Source: Siderastrea radians (lineage: Eukaryota > Cnidaria > Anthozoa > Scleractinia > Rhizangiidae). Taken from it: DNA of 64,000 nucleotides. Within the stretch, counting starts at the first letter, position 1. Every line of letters begins with the position of its first letter. The notes under the pieces are model-generated. The model was not told the DNA's origin. It did not search any database and was given only the letters and a program-made list of their open reading frames with translations. Position numbers and translations under genes: made by a program. Positions 11,601-24,000 of this stretch are shown here, in pieces. The stretch covers positions 21,578,201 through 21,642,200 of the forward strand of contig OZ024890.1 in the NCBI GenBank assembly GCA_964017195.1, in the 5' to 3' direction.

Positions 11601-12329
11601 AAATTCCAAGCAGCAATTTTATAATCGTTTGCTAGGCAATCTCCGCAATGGAATGAAAAAAAAATTTCGTTTAAGACTGATAAGCATTACTAGCTGTTTC
11701 GATCCTGTTCTCACAACGACTCAAACCCAAGCAAAATTACAATATCCTGCAATTGCAATATTCCCATAGCGACCGTCAATCATGTTATAACAAACATAAA
11801 ACATTTAGCTCGTTTCTTTGGCAGCTAACATTTATTATATCTATTCCCATAGCAACTAGGAGTCGTGCTGTTGCAAATATAAACTCGTAATCAGTTTCCA
11901 TGGCAGCTATCACCTTAGCAACCATCAAGATTTCCAAAACATGACGGAATTACAAAGAAACCGCGTTTTATTAATTGGTCAAGCAGGACAAAGACTTCAT
12001 TTCCATGGTAACGAATAGTTGTGTTAAAAGCAAATGTAAACATTTATTCCATTTCTATGGTTGCTATTACCGTAACAACCATAGTATTTGTAAAACATGA
12101 CGTCATTAAAAGAAACCGCCTGGAGTCGATAGGTCAAATTACTGGTGATTTGAAATAAGTTTATTACATGACGCAAATGCAATTTGTTACTAAGGCGGGT
12201 CTCTTCATTTTGATTGGTCAGGTCAAATATGTGTAATACCCGGACGGCAATAAATAATCTCGCCTCACAATGTTTTCTGCTTATATTTGCCAACTTGGTG
12301 TTCGGCGAGTGAGCTCACGGTTGAAGAAA
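8605..12329. repeat. Repeat-rich spacer with diverged copies of an X-box-like repeat
   Basis: At least three diverged copies of a unit of about 100-150 bp occur at roughly 9686-9771 (continuing at 10020 after a MITE), 11842-11990 and 12000-12130, with weaker copies near 10165 and 11758. Each has CCATAGCAAC or CCATGGCAAC, a later CCTTAGCAACC or equivalent, and then AAAACATG.CG..ATTA. No gene was recognised here apart from the MITE listed separately. Confidence 0.5.
9775..10019. mobile_element. 245-bp MITE with 43-bp perfect terminal inverted repeats
   Basis: Both ends begin CAGGGGCCCGTTTCTCGAAA and stay identical over 43 bases (9775-9817 and 9977-10019, inverted). The interior is AT-rich and non-coding. 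It interrupts one copy of the surrounding repeat. The copies at 11.9 and 12.1 kb run straight through the equivalent point (into AAAACATG), so they act as empty sites that fix the boundaries. CAGGGG ends recall hAT elements, but no 8-bp duplication is visible, so the superfamily is open. Confidence 0.8.
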
Positions 12330-13583
12330 ATGACTTTTGTCAGTGGAAAACCAGAAATGAACTTCAAATGTTCATTCCTTGACGTTGGCGACTGTCATAC
12401 GAACGATTACGGTAAGTTGTTTTCAAAGATTTCTTGACATACTGGTTGCTCCCTCGGGATCGCAATGGATATAGGTGGAGAAAAATGTATCTGCACAATT
12501 CTTTAATTTTGTCAGATCGTTGATTTGTGGACATTCTTTTGGTTATTTTCGTGGTGGTTTGAACTACAATGTCAACACAAATGAAGTTAAATCGGCTCGG
12601 AAATCACCCTAACGAGGGCAGAAACTCGCGAAAGGGAATTTGATGGACAAAAGAAAAAAGCACTTGTAATTAATCTTTCATAGTGATGACGAAAACTTTC
12701 CACACGTGGGAAAATATTCTCAAAAGAAACCCTTTCACTCATAACAGCCGCTCCAAAACGTTGAATTATACTCAGTGATAATTTTTAAGTGACGTAATTT
12801 TTAAGCTCGACTAAAAATGAAATGAAAGTCTGCCTTATTATTAACTTTTGTTATCAATTTTTGTCTCAGTTTCAGAAATCGATTTGTAGCCCTCAGTTTG
12901 TTAGTTGCCGAATAAACATTGCTTCAAAAGAAAAACAAACAAACCGGAAACAAAACAAAACAAAAACAGCAACCAAAAGAGCAACAAAGTTAAGCTGTGA
13001 GGGCCGAGTCCGTATGCAAACAAAATGGCTCGCTGTTTTACCAATTATTCCTTCATGGCTCTGATAAGAGTTTTCTTGACTTTTTGCAGGTGTGCTGAAC
13101 AAAGTCCTAAAAACACGTCCTCAGCTGTTCGAGTTTATTCTCGACACTCTTTCGAACCCTTCCTTCTCATCAGTTATGACCTGGGAGGGAACTAATGGCC
13201 AGTTCGTCATAATACGACCGGACCAAGTTGCACGGCTGTGGGGAGAGAGGAATGGCCGGACAAACATGACCTACCAGAAGTTTTGCCGAGCGCTGCGTTA
13301 TTACTACCGCAAGGGAGTTTTGATCAAAATTCGTGGCCGGAAATTCACGTACAAGTTCAACCTCCCTGAGCTTGACAGGCAGTATGGGTATAAACGCATT
13401 TCATTTCCTGCCACACGTGAGCCCAGTGGCACACCCTCTTTCATGATTCCCGCCACTAGTGTCTGCGCCACCGACGTTTTTCCCGTCAGTCCTTCTTTGA
13501 TGGTCACGATGCCACATGAAAACAACTTAAGCCCAAGGTCTTTTTCGTATTCACATTACTTCCCCTTCTTTTTTGAGTTCTAA
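12330..13583 (+). CDS. Small ETS-domain transcription factor (two exons)
   Basis: Exon 1 is 12330-12411 (ATG, 27 codons plus one base, donor GTAAGT). Exon 2 is 13090-13583 (acceptor TTTTTGCAG). The phase-1 junction makes Gly28 and gives a 191-aa protein. Residues 36-122 form a complete ETS winged-helix DNA-binding domain: TRPQLFEFIL, then MTWEGTNGQF, then ARLWGERN, and the recognition helix with RALRYYY, whose two arginines (R94, R97) contact the GGA core in this family. It should bind GGAA/T sites in the nucleus. There is no Pointed/SAM domain, and the N-terminus is only about 35 residues. QKFC before RALR and RKGVLIKIRG after it differ from ERG/FLI and ETS1, so the subfamily is unclear. Upstream non-coding or coding exons could exist, although the ATG follows an in-frame TGA (12321-12323). 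Confidence 0.85.
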
Positions 13584-15002
13584 CAGCATAAAAGTTGTGT
13601 AAGGCTTATTATTATATAGACAGCCCCTGAACAAGCTGTCAATACATTTTCAGCTCCCTATTCTTTTTTGTTTTTACGTTTCCACCGTTCTTTTTCTTCC
13701 GTAGGTGGATATAAGTTTAACTTTTATATTTTATAATCAGTTTTTATATCCTACGAGTAGAAAAGTCGGTGGAAACGTTTCTTTTAACCCAGGGGCTGCC
13801 AATATCATAATGTCCAGCGGTCTCGGCGACCACGTTTCCTCATCCTGAGGGTGACTATTGTGTACTTTCAGCTAAGGCATTCTATGGGCGTGTTCACATT
13901 ATACTTCAATAGTAATCTTACTGAAGCTTCATTTTTCACTCGTTTTAATCACCTCAGTTAAGAAAACTATCATTCGAAGTAGAGGACTTTGATAACGTTG
14001 TCGTGATCAGAGAGTAGAATTTGCTGGCATGGCAGTTTCTTTTTTGTTCGATTACAGTTCAAACATAACCAGTGAACTCTAATGGGAACACGGGATGTAT
14101 GTAAAAAAAAAGCTGTCACAATGTGCGACACATTTTACTATCCAGTAACTTTAACGTTTGTAACTAAAACGACTCATGTTTATCTTGTTTATGTTTCTTT
14201 ACTGTTTGTAAATAGCTGTTTCGTTTAAGGTGGAAGAAGGTTCTTAATCTAACAGCAAAAAGCAAACAAACAAACAACAACAAAAAAAAAAAAACAACAA
14301 AAAAAAAAAAACTCAATCAGACGTGAGAGCAGCTGGCGCCGGTTTGCGAGGTTACACTATAGCCTCGTCACCAAAACGAGTCTTCAAAATCACTCCGTTG
14401 AAAGAGGAGCTCCGATGAGTCCTGAAAACTCTGGTTGAGTTTTTCCTCTTGCCTACAAAATACTAGGAGAAGAATCTTCACGCCACTGTTTTTCTTTCGT
14501 TGATTGTCCGATTTGTAAGTATGATTACTACCTTAATGTCTTGTTAACATAGTATTATGAATAAACAAATAGATGGACAAGCGTATTTAAAGAAAACACT
14601 TCTTAATTTTGTCTAATGAAACCTCACCCTTCTCAAGTCTAAATCTGCTCGACGCCTCACCGACTGTAATAAAAAACATAGGTACATAGTGCGTGCGGAA
14701 GCGCTGACGTTTTCAGAGTTCACTGAGTTCACGTGGTCTTATCCTTTTGACCAGTTCCCAGTGTTCCACGGTTATAATAAACCCATGCAATGTCCACGGC
14801 GTAACAAAACTCGCACGACAAGAACCTACATTATATTACATGATAACTTAAATCAAAAGCAGACGCTAAAGAGCTGCACTCTTATTCATATTTCACATAA
14901 TTTAACTGAAACTCCAGCCGCTGACGTACAAAGCCTTGGCATATACCGTATTTATAATACATTTTTTTCTACACATGAATGAAATTTTCTGCCAACGGGT
15001 AA
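13584..15002. other. Convergent spacer between the ETS gene and TBC1D31
   Basis: It holds a MITE (13619-13800), an A/C-rich low-complexity tract (about 14262-14312) and an AATAAA at 14560-14565 that could serve the ETS transcript. No other gene was recognised. Confidence 0.45.
13619..13800. mobile_element. Short MITE with GGCAGCCCCTG termini
   Basis: The left end (GACAGCCCCTG) and right end (CAGGGGCTGCC) are inverted, and the interior pairs too: CGTTTCCACCG with CGGTGGAAACG, and CCGTAGG with CCTACG. Non-coding, and it starts 36 bp past the ETS stop codon, so it is probably in its 3' UTR. Confidence 0.6.
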
Positions 15003-18000
15003 CTATTGTTGCGTATTTCCCAGAAAGTCAGGCGGGCGTTGTTGTCTTCTGGCAGCAAGACGTTTTCTAAGATCTCTGACTTCGGCCATAAGTTCAAGTT
15101 CACGCCTTTCAAATGTTGCTCGCTGTCGTTCGATAGATGGTTCTGTGAGGATAAAACGGTAATAAAAATGTTAAACACCTGTTAAGAGACTCAACGCAGG
15201 GAGGGGAGACCCTTAACTACAGATCTGGCGTCGTTGCTGAGGTATTTTTGTGGATGGTATAAATGGCCGGTATTTTACCATACGCTGTTTTGTAGCGTTT
15301 TGCGCCGTTGGATTAGTGAAATGTATTAAGATGAACATCTGATTTTTAAGAATTGACATTGCGCGTGCGTAGCTAGCACCAGTCCCCAACTGCCCATTAA
15401 AAAGAAAAATCCCTAAAACGCAGAGGAAAGGAGGTATAGTTCCCATTTTTTTCCCGAATCGGAGATAATTCAGCCATCTTTATAATCTGACATAATCAAT
15501 AACTGTTATTATAAAGGATGGAAAAATAAATATTAGCCGTTATTGTATACCGTTTTTAAAATTTTAGGCTTTTTTCTGTTCAGGTCACGTGACCTGCCAA
15601 ATACGGTTGTGACTCGAAAATCTTGAACACCTTTCCCTTGGAACAAACTTGGCGAAGCAGCTTATCTGTGGTAGTTAGGGTTTCCAAGATATGATGGTTA
15701 AGAACTTCCCATAGCAACAAAATGGTAGTCAAGAGTCTTCCCTCTTGAGGAAGGAGGGTGAAAGGTGATTCAACTCGGGAATAGTGCGTGGAAAGACTAA
15801 TGAACTATAGAAATTTTAGTTTGTTTGAATGTTCCTGTAACTTAAAGGGGCGAGTGGAACAGGGTTCAGACAGAAAATGGATAACATAATTCCACGACTT
15901 TTTCATGACTTTTTGCAGACCTTTTCAAAAAGCAAGAACTGTTGTGCAAACAGAGGACTGGTGAAAACAAAGAGCAAAATGTCCAAGCTAGTAGCTGGGC
16001 GTGTTGATGCTTGACACAATCTTTCCTAAATACCGGGCAGAAATCTTAAATTCCGTGACTTTTCCATGACCTAGACTAATTCTCCAAAATTCCACAGCTT
16101 TTCCAGGCCTGGAATGCAAATTTCAAATTCCATGACTCTCCATGACCTTTCCATGACTGTGTGAACCTGTGGAACACGTGATGACGGCACGAGTGCCTGA
16201 CAGGATTGAGTACGAGTTCGTTCTTTCGAATTTTAGAACGTTCACGTTCCTAGCGCCATCGCTCATTGACTCGCTTTCCTTTTGCTTTACTACGCTCTGT
16301 GTTTTGTTAAAAAAAATGGCGCCACTTTTTTAACCTATCTGTAGTAAAACTTAAGCCGCGGCTAAACGATCAAAAGTTTTCGTCTAACAGCGTGTAGAAA
16401 GAATATGTTTTCCTGTTTAACCGCCTCTCTCAACTTTGCATTTAAATGGGTTTACAAGTTTGATCAAGATCACACATTGGGCGCTTTCCATTCAACCAAA
16501 ATTTCCGGAAATTCCAGTCCAAAACTGAATGGAACGGTTCTGTCCAACCGAAACATTTTCGGAAAAGAAGGTCCACCTTTCGAGGTGGACCGCTTTTTTC
16601 GATGGGTCCGTTCTGATGGGAAATTACTGTTCCATTCGAAAAAAATTCGGTTTGCAGTACCTCTCTGTCGTAAATTTATGGAAATTTCTGTCCGAAAGTG
16701 AATGGAACGGTTCGGTCCAACCGGGCTGGTTTAACCAACCGGAAAATTTCCCGATTTACTGTTCCATTTGTCACGTGAAATTTTCGACATTTCAAACCGG
16801 AATTTTTGGTCGAATGGAAAGCACCCATTTTCACCCAACATTTTGCCTTACGAACAATTGTCTTGTCCGTTCGTTTAGCCACCTCTGCCGACAAGACTTG
16901 CGCGAGCAGGGAAAAGCAACCAATCAGAAACTAGTCACGTCGTAATTTTTAACAGCTATACGCAAAAAAGGTTATGTAGGCTCACTTTGTCCGATGTTTG
17001 GTTAAACAACGTTCGATCGTTTAGCCGGGGCTTAAAACTAGTAAAACTAAGTCGTGACTTACTTGCACGCGTTCTCCCGCGCTTAACGCCGGATACAATT
17101 ATTTGCTTACTTCGAGTTCCGATTGGCTCATTGTGTTAACTGTGTCTGCTGTGATTGGTCGGAGTAATAACTTTGGGCCGGTTATTTAAACCAACTTTAG
17201 ACAGCTTTTATGAAAGTCGTCGTCCAACCGACGTTTAAACCATGAAATCCGATTATTTAAACGTTGTTTTTCCGTAACCGTGTTTAGACGGCGTCTAAAC
17301 ACCGACTAAGGAACAATAGGAAGTTAGACCTGCTCACAGGTAGGTTTAAACGCTGTTTAACAGCAAATTCATGGGCAGCCATTTTGAAATGGACGGACTT
17401 CTGCGCTACAGACAGTTAAGAGAGTACGCCAATCGACGTAATATACATGTACGGCAAATTCGGCGCCTTAGGGACAGATTTAACCCTTTAGAGGAATACG
17501 ATGACGAAGATTTTCGATTGCGTTTTCGTTTCAGAAAGGACTCGATTATTGACCTCGTCAAAATATTGGATAAAGATCTTCAACATCAGACAAGAAGAGG
17601 TCTGCCGCTGACACCAATGCAGCAAGTTCTAATTGCTTTGAGATTTTATGCAACTGGAACTTTCGAGCGGGTTGTTGGCGATTTATTTGGTGTTTCTGTA
17701 TTTGCTGCATGCACGGTCATTCACAAGGTTTCAAGGGCAATTGCGAAACAAAAAGGACATTTCCTGTCATTCCCTGATAACTTGAATGACACCAAGCGAA
17801 AGTTTTATGATGTTGCGCACTTTCCAGGTGTGATCGGGGCCATCGATTGTACCCACATTAGGATCATATGTCCAAACAAACAAAATACTATGGCATTTGT
17901 TAACAGAAAGCAGTTTTACTCCGTCAACGTCCAAGCAGTTTGTGATAGCGATGCCTTTATTACTAACATCGTGGCACGCTGGCCTGGATCGACTCGCGAT

Positions 18001-21000
18001 TCAAGCATTTTTGAGAACAGCATGATCGCAGACAAATTAAGGGAAGGGACTATTGATGGCATTCTGGTGGGTGACAGTGGATAATCCTCAAGCGAAAGAA
18101 TGCAGGAGAAGTGCGCTACAATACTGCACATAGGCGTACTAGGTGTGTTATTGAGAGGTGCTTTGGCTTGCTAAAGCGAAGATTTCCATGTCTGAACTTA
18201 GGACTGCGCACCGCCCTGGCGAATACTCTCGTCATTATTGTAACCACGGCAGTATTGCACAATTTCGCCCTTATGCGTCAAGAACAAGACTTTGATGAAG
18301 ACATCGAAGATGAAGATGTTCCATTTGACATTGCTGCTGCTGCAGACGCAAGTGGAAATGCCAAACGCCAGCTAATTATTCCACGATACTTTGCTTAATA
18401 AAATTAATCAATTAATTGAATTGCCTGTAGGGTACCTTATCAACAGAACAGGAAACAAAGACAACAGTCACTACAATTAATAAATCTTCATGTTGTTTTG
18501 TAATTTATCAGTGTTACATATCATGACATATGAACTATAAGTTCAAACTACAAGATGGTGTAAGTTTTTTCTTCGTCAGCGCCGTATGCAGGTGGCAATC
18601 CAATTCCCAAGTTAGTGCGTTGGTGCACCAGTTTCTATTCCTTTAGCTTTAGGACTTTCATTTTTAATTTGTGCTCTTCCCTTGCAATGGACAAGAATGG
18701 GTCCGCCTCAGGAGATTCTGGTCTTCTGCGTTTGCACCTGTCAATGTAATGTTAATATATTGACGATAAATAAGCGTGAATAGTATAATGAATTATCATG
18801 CAATAAATAAAGCATAATTTTTCCGTTGAAAAATTAGTTACTTCTCACGGACTGTCCTCCTTTTTCTTGAGTTTTGCTCCTTTCCAGGTAATAACTTCAA
18901 CATCAGCAACTCCACTTGGCCCCGCTTCTCATGTGATAGTGCCCTTCTCGTCTTTGTCCCGTCTTAAATTAGGCTCCTCAGTCTTCTGCGTCATCATCAA
19001 ACTCCTGCTCTAGCGGATTAATCGAGGCTGGTATGACGTCCGCAACTAGTTTACACACCTGACTTGGGGAGGTAGGAGCTTTTCCTCCACCAGTTTTTCT
19101 TGATTCACGACGTTGCAAATCGTGTTCTTTCTTAGACTGCATTTTCAGCCGTCTCCAGCATCCTTGGATCTGATTCATGGCCCGTTTGGTTCCGTTTGGA
19201 TTTTGGGAGTTGAATTTTTTCAAATTTCTTGTCAAGCCTTTGCCTTCTTCGTCAACGTTTTACTGTCGTATCCTTTATTTTCCACTTCTGGAATTCTCTT
19301 CCCAATTCCGCCAACAAAAGTTTTTCTTCTTCACTAAAATTGGTTGTTCGACCGGATTTAGAAGCCATATTGAGTCAAAACTGTGCCTCGAATACCAAAA
19401 TGTCCATACAAATAACTCAACAGACAAGGCACTCCCTCGTGAGACAATGTTTAACCATTGGCTGGAAAAAACACGTTTCAGTCGCGTTTTAATAATGTAT
19501 TTTAAACATCGTTTAACCGTTGTCAATCGAGACAACGTCTAAACCGCGAATTAGCCATAAACGAGCGCTAACTTAGACTTCGTTTAAATAAACGGCCCTT
19601 TGGTTTTGGTTTTACGACACTCAATTGAAAACCGGTCTAAAAACATGTACACATGGTTTGAAAAGTCGTACAGGCACTCGTACTCTGCTCCGAAGTTCCT
19701 AATGATTTCTCTTGGACAGAAAGCTTGAGATAATTTGACTGTGGTTTCCAGCAGAAAGGTTAGGTAATTACTAATATATCAAACATGAGAAAGAGTGTTT
19801 CATCAGGATATCCAAACACCGCGAAGTGGGTTGGCAAAACGAGGCGCAGCCGAGCTTTTTTAACTGAGTTCGAGGAGTTTGGATACCTGATGAAACACTC
19901 TTTCGAGGTTTTGATATGGCTTCTCAAACCATTCATAATTCTTGGATAAATTCAAAGCAAAAGTCTGCAAAATTTTATGGTAATTAAGATGCGGTATCCA
20001 AACCGCCATCACGGTAGTGATTTCCTTTGTTTCTCTTTATGAATTATTAATGAGTTTGAGAAGAACTGTTGATAGTTACCTTGGGAACTGATTGGAGTCC
20101 CGGTTGAGTTCCAGTCCGTGGCCGTGCTGCTGTCGGTGTTACTGGATTGGATTGCACTTAAGGGTCTTCTGAGCTCCCCAGGGGCTTGACGAATGTCTCT
20201 CAAACGAGCTAAGGACAAAAAACAAGCAACGTAAAAAAAGAAAAAGAAAAACAAAAAACAAAACAAAAAAAAACAAAAAACAATCTTGTTGAGAAAAACG
20301 CTGATTCCCTTTCTCGTTGCCCTACAAAAAGCGAACTAAGCTTAGAACAGTGCAGCCTGCAACCGGCATTGAATTCCAGTCGGCAAGGACATGAAAACGA
20401 GGCAAGCGGAACTCATTCACCTGGTTTCCGAGGACGTTTCCGAGCCGGTTTTGCGCCAACCTCGTCCCCAGGGTCTTCTCGCTTTTCAAAATGGCGGCGG
20501 CTCGGGAGAAGACCCTGGCACACAGCAGATCACGTGTCTCCAACGAGGATGGAGATGTATTCAAAATGGCGGCTACGGCGAAAAGGGTGAGAAAAACTGG
20601 GTACGAGATGCTAAGGTGAAGATAAACAAATGGCGGAAAAAGCTGAAGTTCAGTTCAAGAAAAAACAGGAAAAACAGACACGTTTTGGATGTCAGAGTCT
20701 TAGGAATACGGCAAAGTGTTGGAGGTCTTGTTTTTGCTGTTCATTGTTTCTTTTTTTTTTATTTTAAAGTTAGGAGTAATGGGTTTGAGCGTGTAACGGC
20801 ATCGATCCACACACAACAGACGTTTCAACTCCATTTTATTCGTAGAGAACTAGTAGTAGGTAAAACCTGGGTGACAAAATTACAAAATGCGTCTTGTAAT
20901 GATACGAAGCAAACAACATTGAAAATGCAAGTAGCAAGAGAAATTAAACTTCACATTGTTCATACATACGTTGTTGTTCGTTCTCTGCCGTTCTGAACAT

Positions 21001-24000
21001 CGACACCGTCCTTTGAAATCTAAGATAAACCTGAACGAAAATCTCGGACGAAAATACAGGCGCCATAACACAACGACGCCATCTTACAAGAGCACATGGT
21101 CCTTCCATCCGCGCAAGGGATGATGGGTGTAAATAGCAAAAACAGCTGGCTCAAAACAGTACTGAAGGTTCGACAACCTTGAATCGCAGCGAATTAATTA
21201 CTGTCCGGAAAAACAACAAGATTAACATAAAAGTTCCTGACACAGAGCGTACTCTACTGCGGAATTCCGTACCGCTATTTGATTCAATGTTGCTCAAGTG
21301 AACATATATTTTTGTTTCATGAGGCTTTAGGCAATAAATTGTCTTATCGTTACATTGTTACAAATCTGTCCTTCTTAAATATTGTTATAAATTCGTCCTT
21401 CTTAACATTATATGCTCCAGCTTAAGACTTTTCGAATATATCAGGTTCAGATTAAGCTTGAAATATAAATATTATGGAGTGAGCTTAGGCCTGTAATAGA
21501 AAATGACTCATTTATTTATTTATTTACTTACTTATTTATTTAAGCTTATTTACAGTGCAACCTCGATTTAATGAAGTGTAAGGGAATGGGAAAAGAGCAG
21601 TGTTGTATGGACTGGTTAAACTAAGTTTTGATCTGGCATATTCCAGGTGCTGCTTTGGAGGCAGTGATAATCATTTTGGCTTTCTTGAATTTATTTGTGC
21701 CCATTCCTTGTGCTACAGTTTTGCTTGTACAGTTGAAGGTCTCCAGGCTTTGTCGCTTTCAATATTGTTTTCTACACTGTAGTTTCAGTAAGTCTCATTA
21801 AATACTAGAACTGAGGAGATTGTGAGACTGTAAATAATGGAGAAATAAAGAATTTTAACAGTGGATAGATAAAGTCCTCTTTGTACGTTAGACCAGTTCT
21901 AGGGATAATATTCCCAGGTTTGAAAAATTTTCTGCTTAACAACTTCAATCAATTGAGTTATCTAGGTGTAGTTTGATAGTGTTTGAAAAATTTAAATCAA
22001 TGGGAAAGAGAGGATTTCAGAAAAAAAAGGGAGAGAAAAAGATTTCATGAAGTTCTGAAATTGGAAATTGTAGCTAGGCCTTTAAGCCCCAGTAGTGACA
22101 AACAAACATCTAATTTCTCCTTACAATATCACTACTTGTTCAAACATACAGGCCCTGAGAATAAAGGAAATGATCACCAAAAATAAAATGTCTGGATGTT
22201 TATGTGAATTCTCTCAAGTAGTACCATAAGACATTTACGGAGAATAGTGAGGAGAACATGTTTGTTGATATCGGGGCTTAAAGTTAAGAACAAGGAAAGG
22301 AATATCATAATTGACTGCTATCAACCTGGGGTGCTGTTATGTGGATATCAGTTTTTGATGGTCTCTTAAAATGATTTCCCATCTCATGTCTCTACTTTAA
22401 AAGTATTCTCATGTCAATCTAAGCCAAATAAAAAGGATCCAATTAGAACACCACAAAAATCCACTAAAAGTTACAACAGAGGTTCAAAGAAATAACGAGT
22501 CATCCTAAAAAGTGGGATTTGTAACTTAAGGTTATAAATATTTTGTAGCACTAGTTTTATTTAAGGCTAAGCTCACTCTATAAGAGTTATATTTTTAAGC
22601 TATAAATCTTATGGAGTGAGCTTAGGCCTTAAATAAAACTGAGCCTGATATATTTTAAAAGTCTAAAGATGAAGCATATAATTTTAAGAAGGACGGATTT
22701 ATAACAATATTCAAAAAGGACGGATTTGTAACAATGTAACGATAAGACAATTTATTGCCTAAAGCCTCATGAATCAAAAATATAATATGTTCATTTGAGC
22801 AACATTGAATCAACCGGCGGTACGGAGTTCGGCAGTCGAGTACGCTCAAACCCATTATTCTTAACTTTAAAATAACAAAAAAGAAACAATGAACAGCAAA
22901 ACCAAGACCTCTCACACTTTGCCGTATTCCTAAGACTCTTACATCCAAAACGTGTCTGTTTTTCCTATTTTTTCTTGAACTGAACTTCAGCTTTTTCCGC
23001 CATTTTGTTTATCTTCACCTTAGCATCTCGTACCCAGTTCTTCTCACCCTTTTCGCCGTAGCCGCCATTTTGAATACATCTCCATCCTCGTTGGAGACAC
23101 GTGATCTGCTGTGTGCCAGGGTCTTCTCCCGAGCCGCCGCCATTTTGAAAAGCGAGAAGACCCTGGGGACGAGGTTGGTTTTGCGCAAACCGCATAATTG
23201 CAGGCTCAGGTAAAAGCTCTTTAAGTAGGAAATTGTTGTACTCACAGAATGACTCAGAATCGTCGCTGGTTGTAGTATGACCACGTGACAAAGCATTCAG
23301 CAGATTCATGCGCCTTCTGTCTTCTTCAGCGGTGAGAGATTTTTGCTGTCTTAACTCGGACTGTTTTAAGGCCACTGTATCATTCTGCAAAGGAAACACC
23401 AGTCACAAAGAGTAGGATAATAGATGGGCGCTGAGAGATTCACTAAAATATTGAGTTGAACACGAGCATCCAAGGCCGGTCACAGTCAAGGAAAGTCAAA
23501 ACTTCGTCACAAGGAGAGACGGTCTTTCCCATCCTTTTGGGGAGGGAGATTCTTTGCCTTCTTGGCCAGAACGTCATGGTAGCCCACATATAGGGCAAGA
23601 ACGTCATGCTAGCCCACATATAAGGCACTAATGTGAAGGTAAGTGAGTACAAGTGAAGGGAAGTGAGTACAAATGAAGGAAAGTGAGTAAAAATGAAGGA
23701 AAGTGAGTACAAGTGAAGGAAAGTGTGTGTTAGTGGAGGTAGGTGCGTTAATCAGTTGGTGTATATATTCATATAGGATTGTAATGTCATTAGTGCCTTA
23801 TATGTGGGCTAGCATGACGTTCTTGCCGCCTTCTTATTAAATAACCAAGCTCCACCAATTTCAAACCTTTTTCTTTCCAGAAAAGAAGTGAGGGCACGGA
23901 AAGGCTTGCGAATTTTGCAAATTAACGCAAGTTAGAAGAGAAGACGCAACTGAGAAGAAAGACTTCAATCTCCCTACCTCTTTGTTTCTCAGCTCATGAA

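Larger units (their letters stand above)
17175..19598 (+). mobile_element. PIF/Harbinger DNA transposon, complete ends, inactive
   Basis: The left end GGGCCGGTTATTTAAACC (17175) and the inverse of the right end, GGGCCGTTTATTTAAACG (19598), form terminal inverted repeats. TTT flanks both sides (17172-17174 and 19599-19601), a 3-bp target duplication typical of the superfamily. Inside are the two expected genes in opposite orientation: a HARBI1-type DDE nuclease (+) and a Myb/SANT-like DNA-binding protein (-). Both are frameshifted, so the copy cannot move by itself. It is an insertion in TBC1D31 intron 24. Confidence 0.85.

Noticed and set aside
15842..16175. Repeated TTCCATGACTTTTCCATGACC-like motifs
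   Set aside because: Suggestive of an old MITE, but I could not define ends or inverted arms.
16405..16945. Open frames of 98, 138 and 72 aa
   Set aside because: They fall on the 16479-16826 MITE and read its inverted repeats.
20391..20996. 201-aa open frame on the plus strand
   Set aside because: It lies in the left arm of the foldback element, and the mirrored arm gives a similar open frame on the other strand (22965-23399). It is repeat sequence, except that the first part of the minus-strand frame is real TBC1D31 exon 23.
21540..21790. Pogo/Tigger-like terminus (CAGTGCAACCTCGATTTAATG)
   Set aside because: The left end looks right, but no matching right end was found within the loop of the foldback, so no element is called.
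23595..23826. Regular direct and inverted repeats that might suggest a CRISPR array
   Set aside because: Units are contiguous with no unique spacers of constant length, and the genome is eukaryotic.
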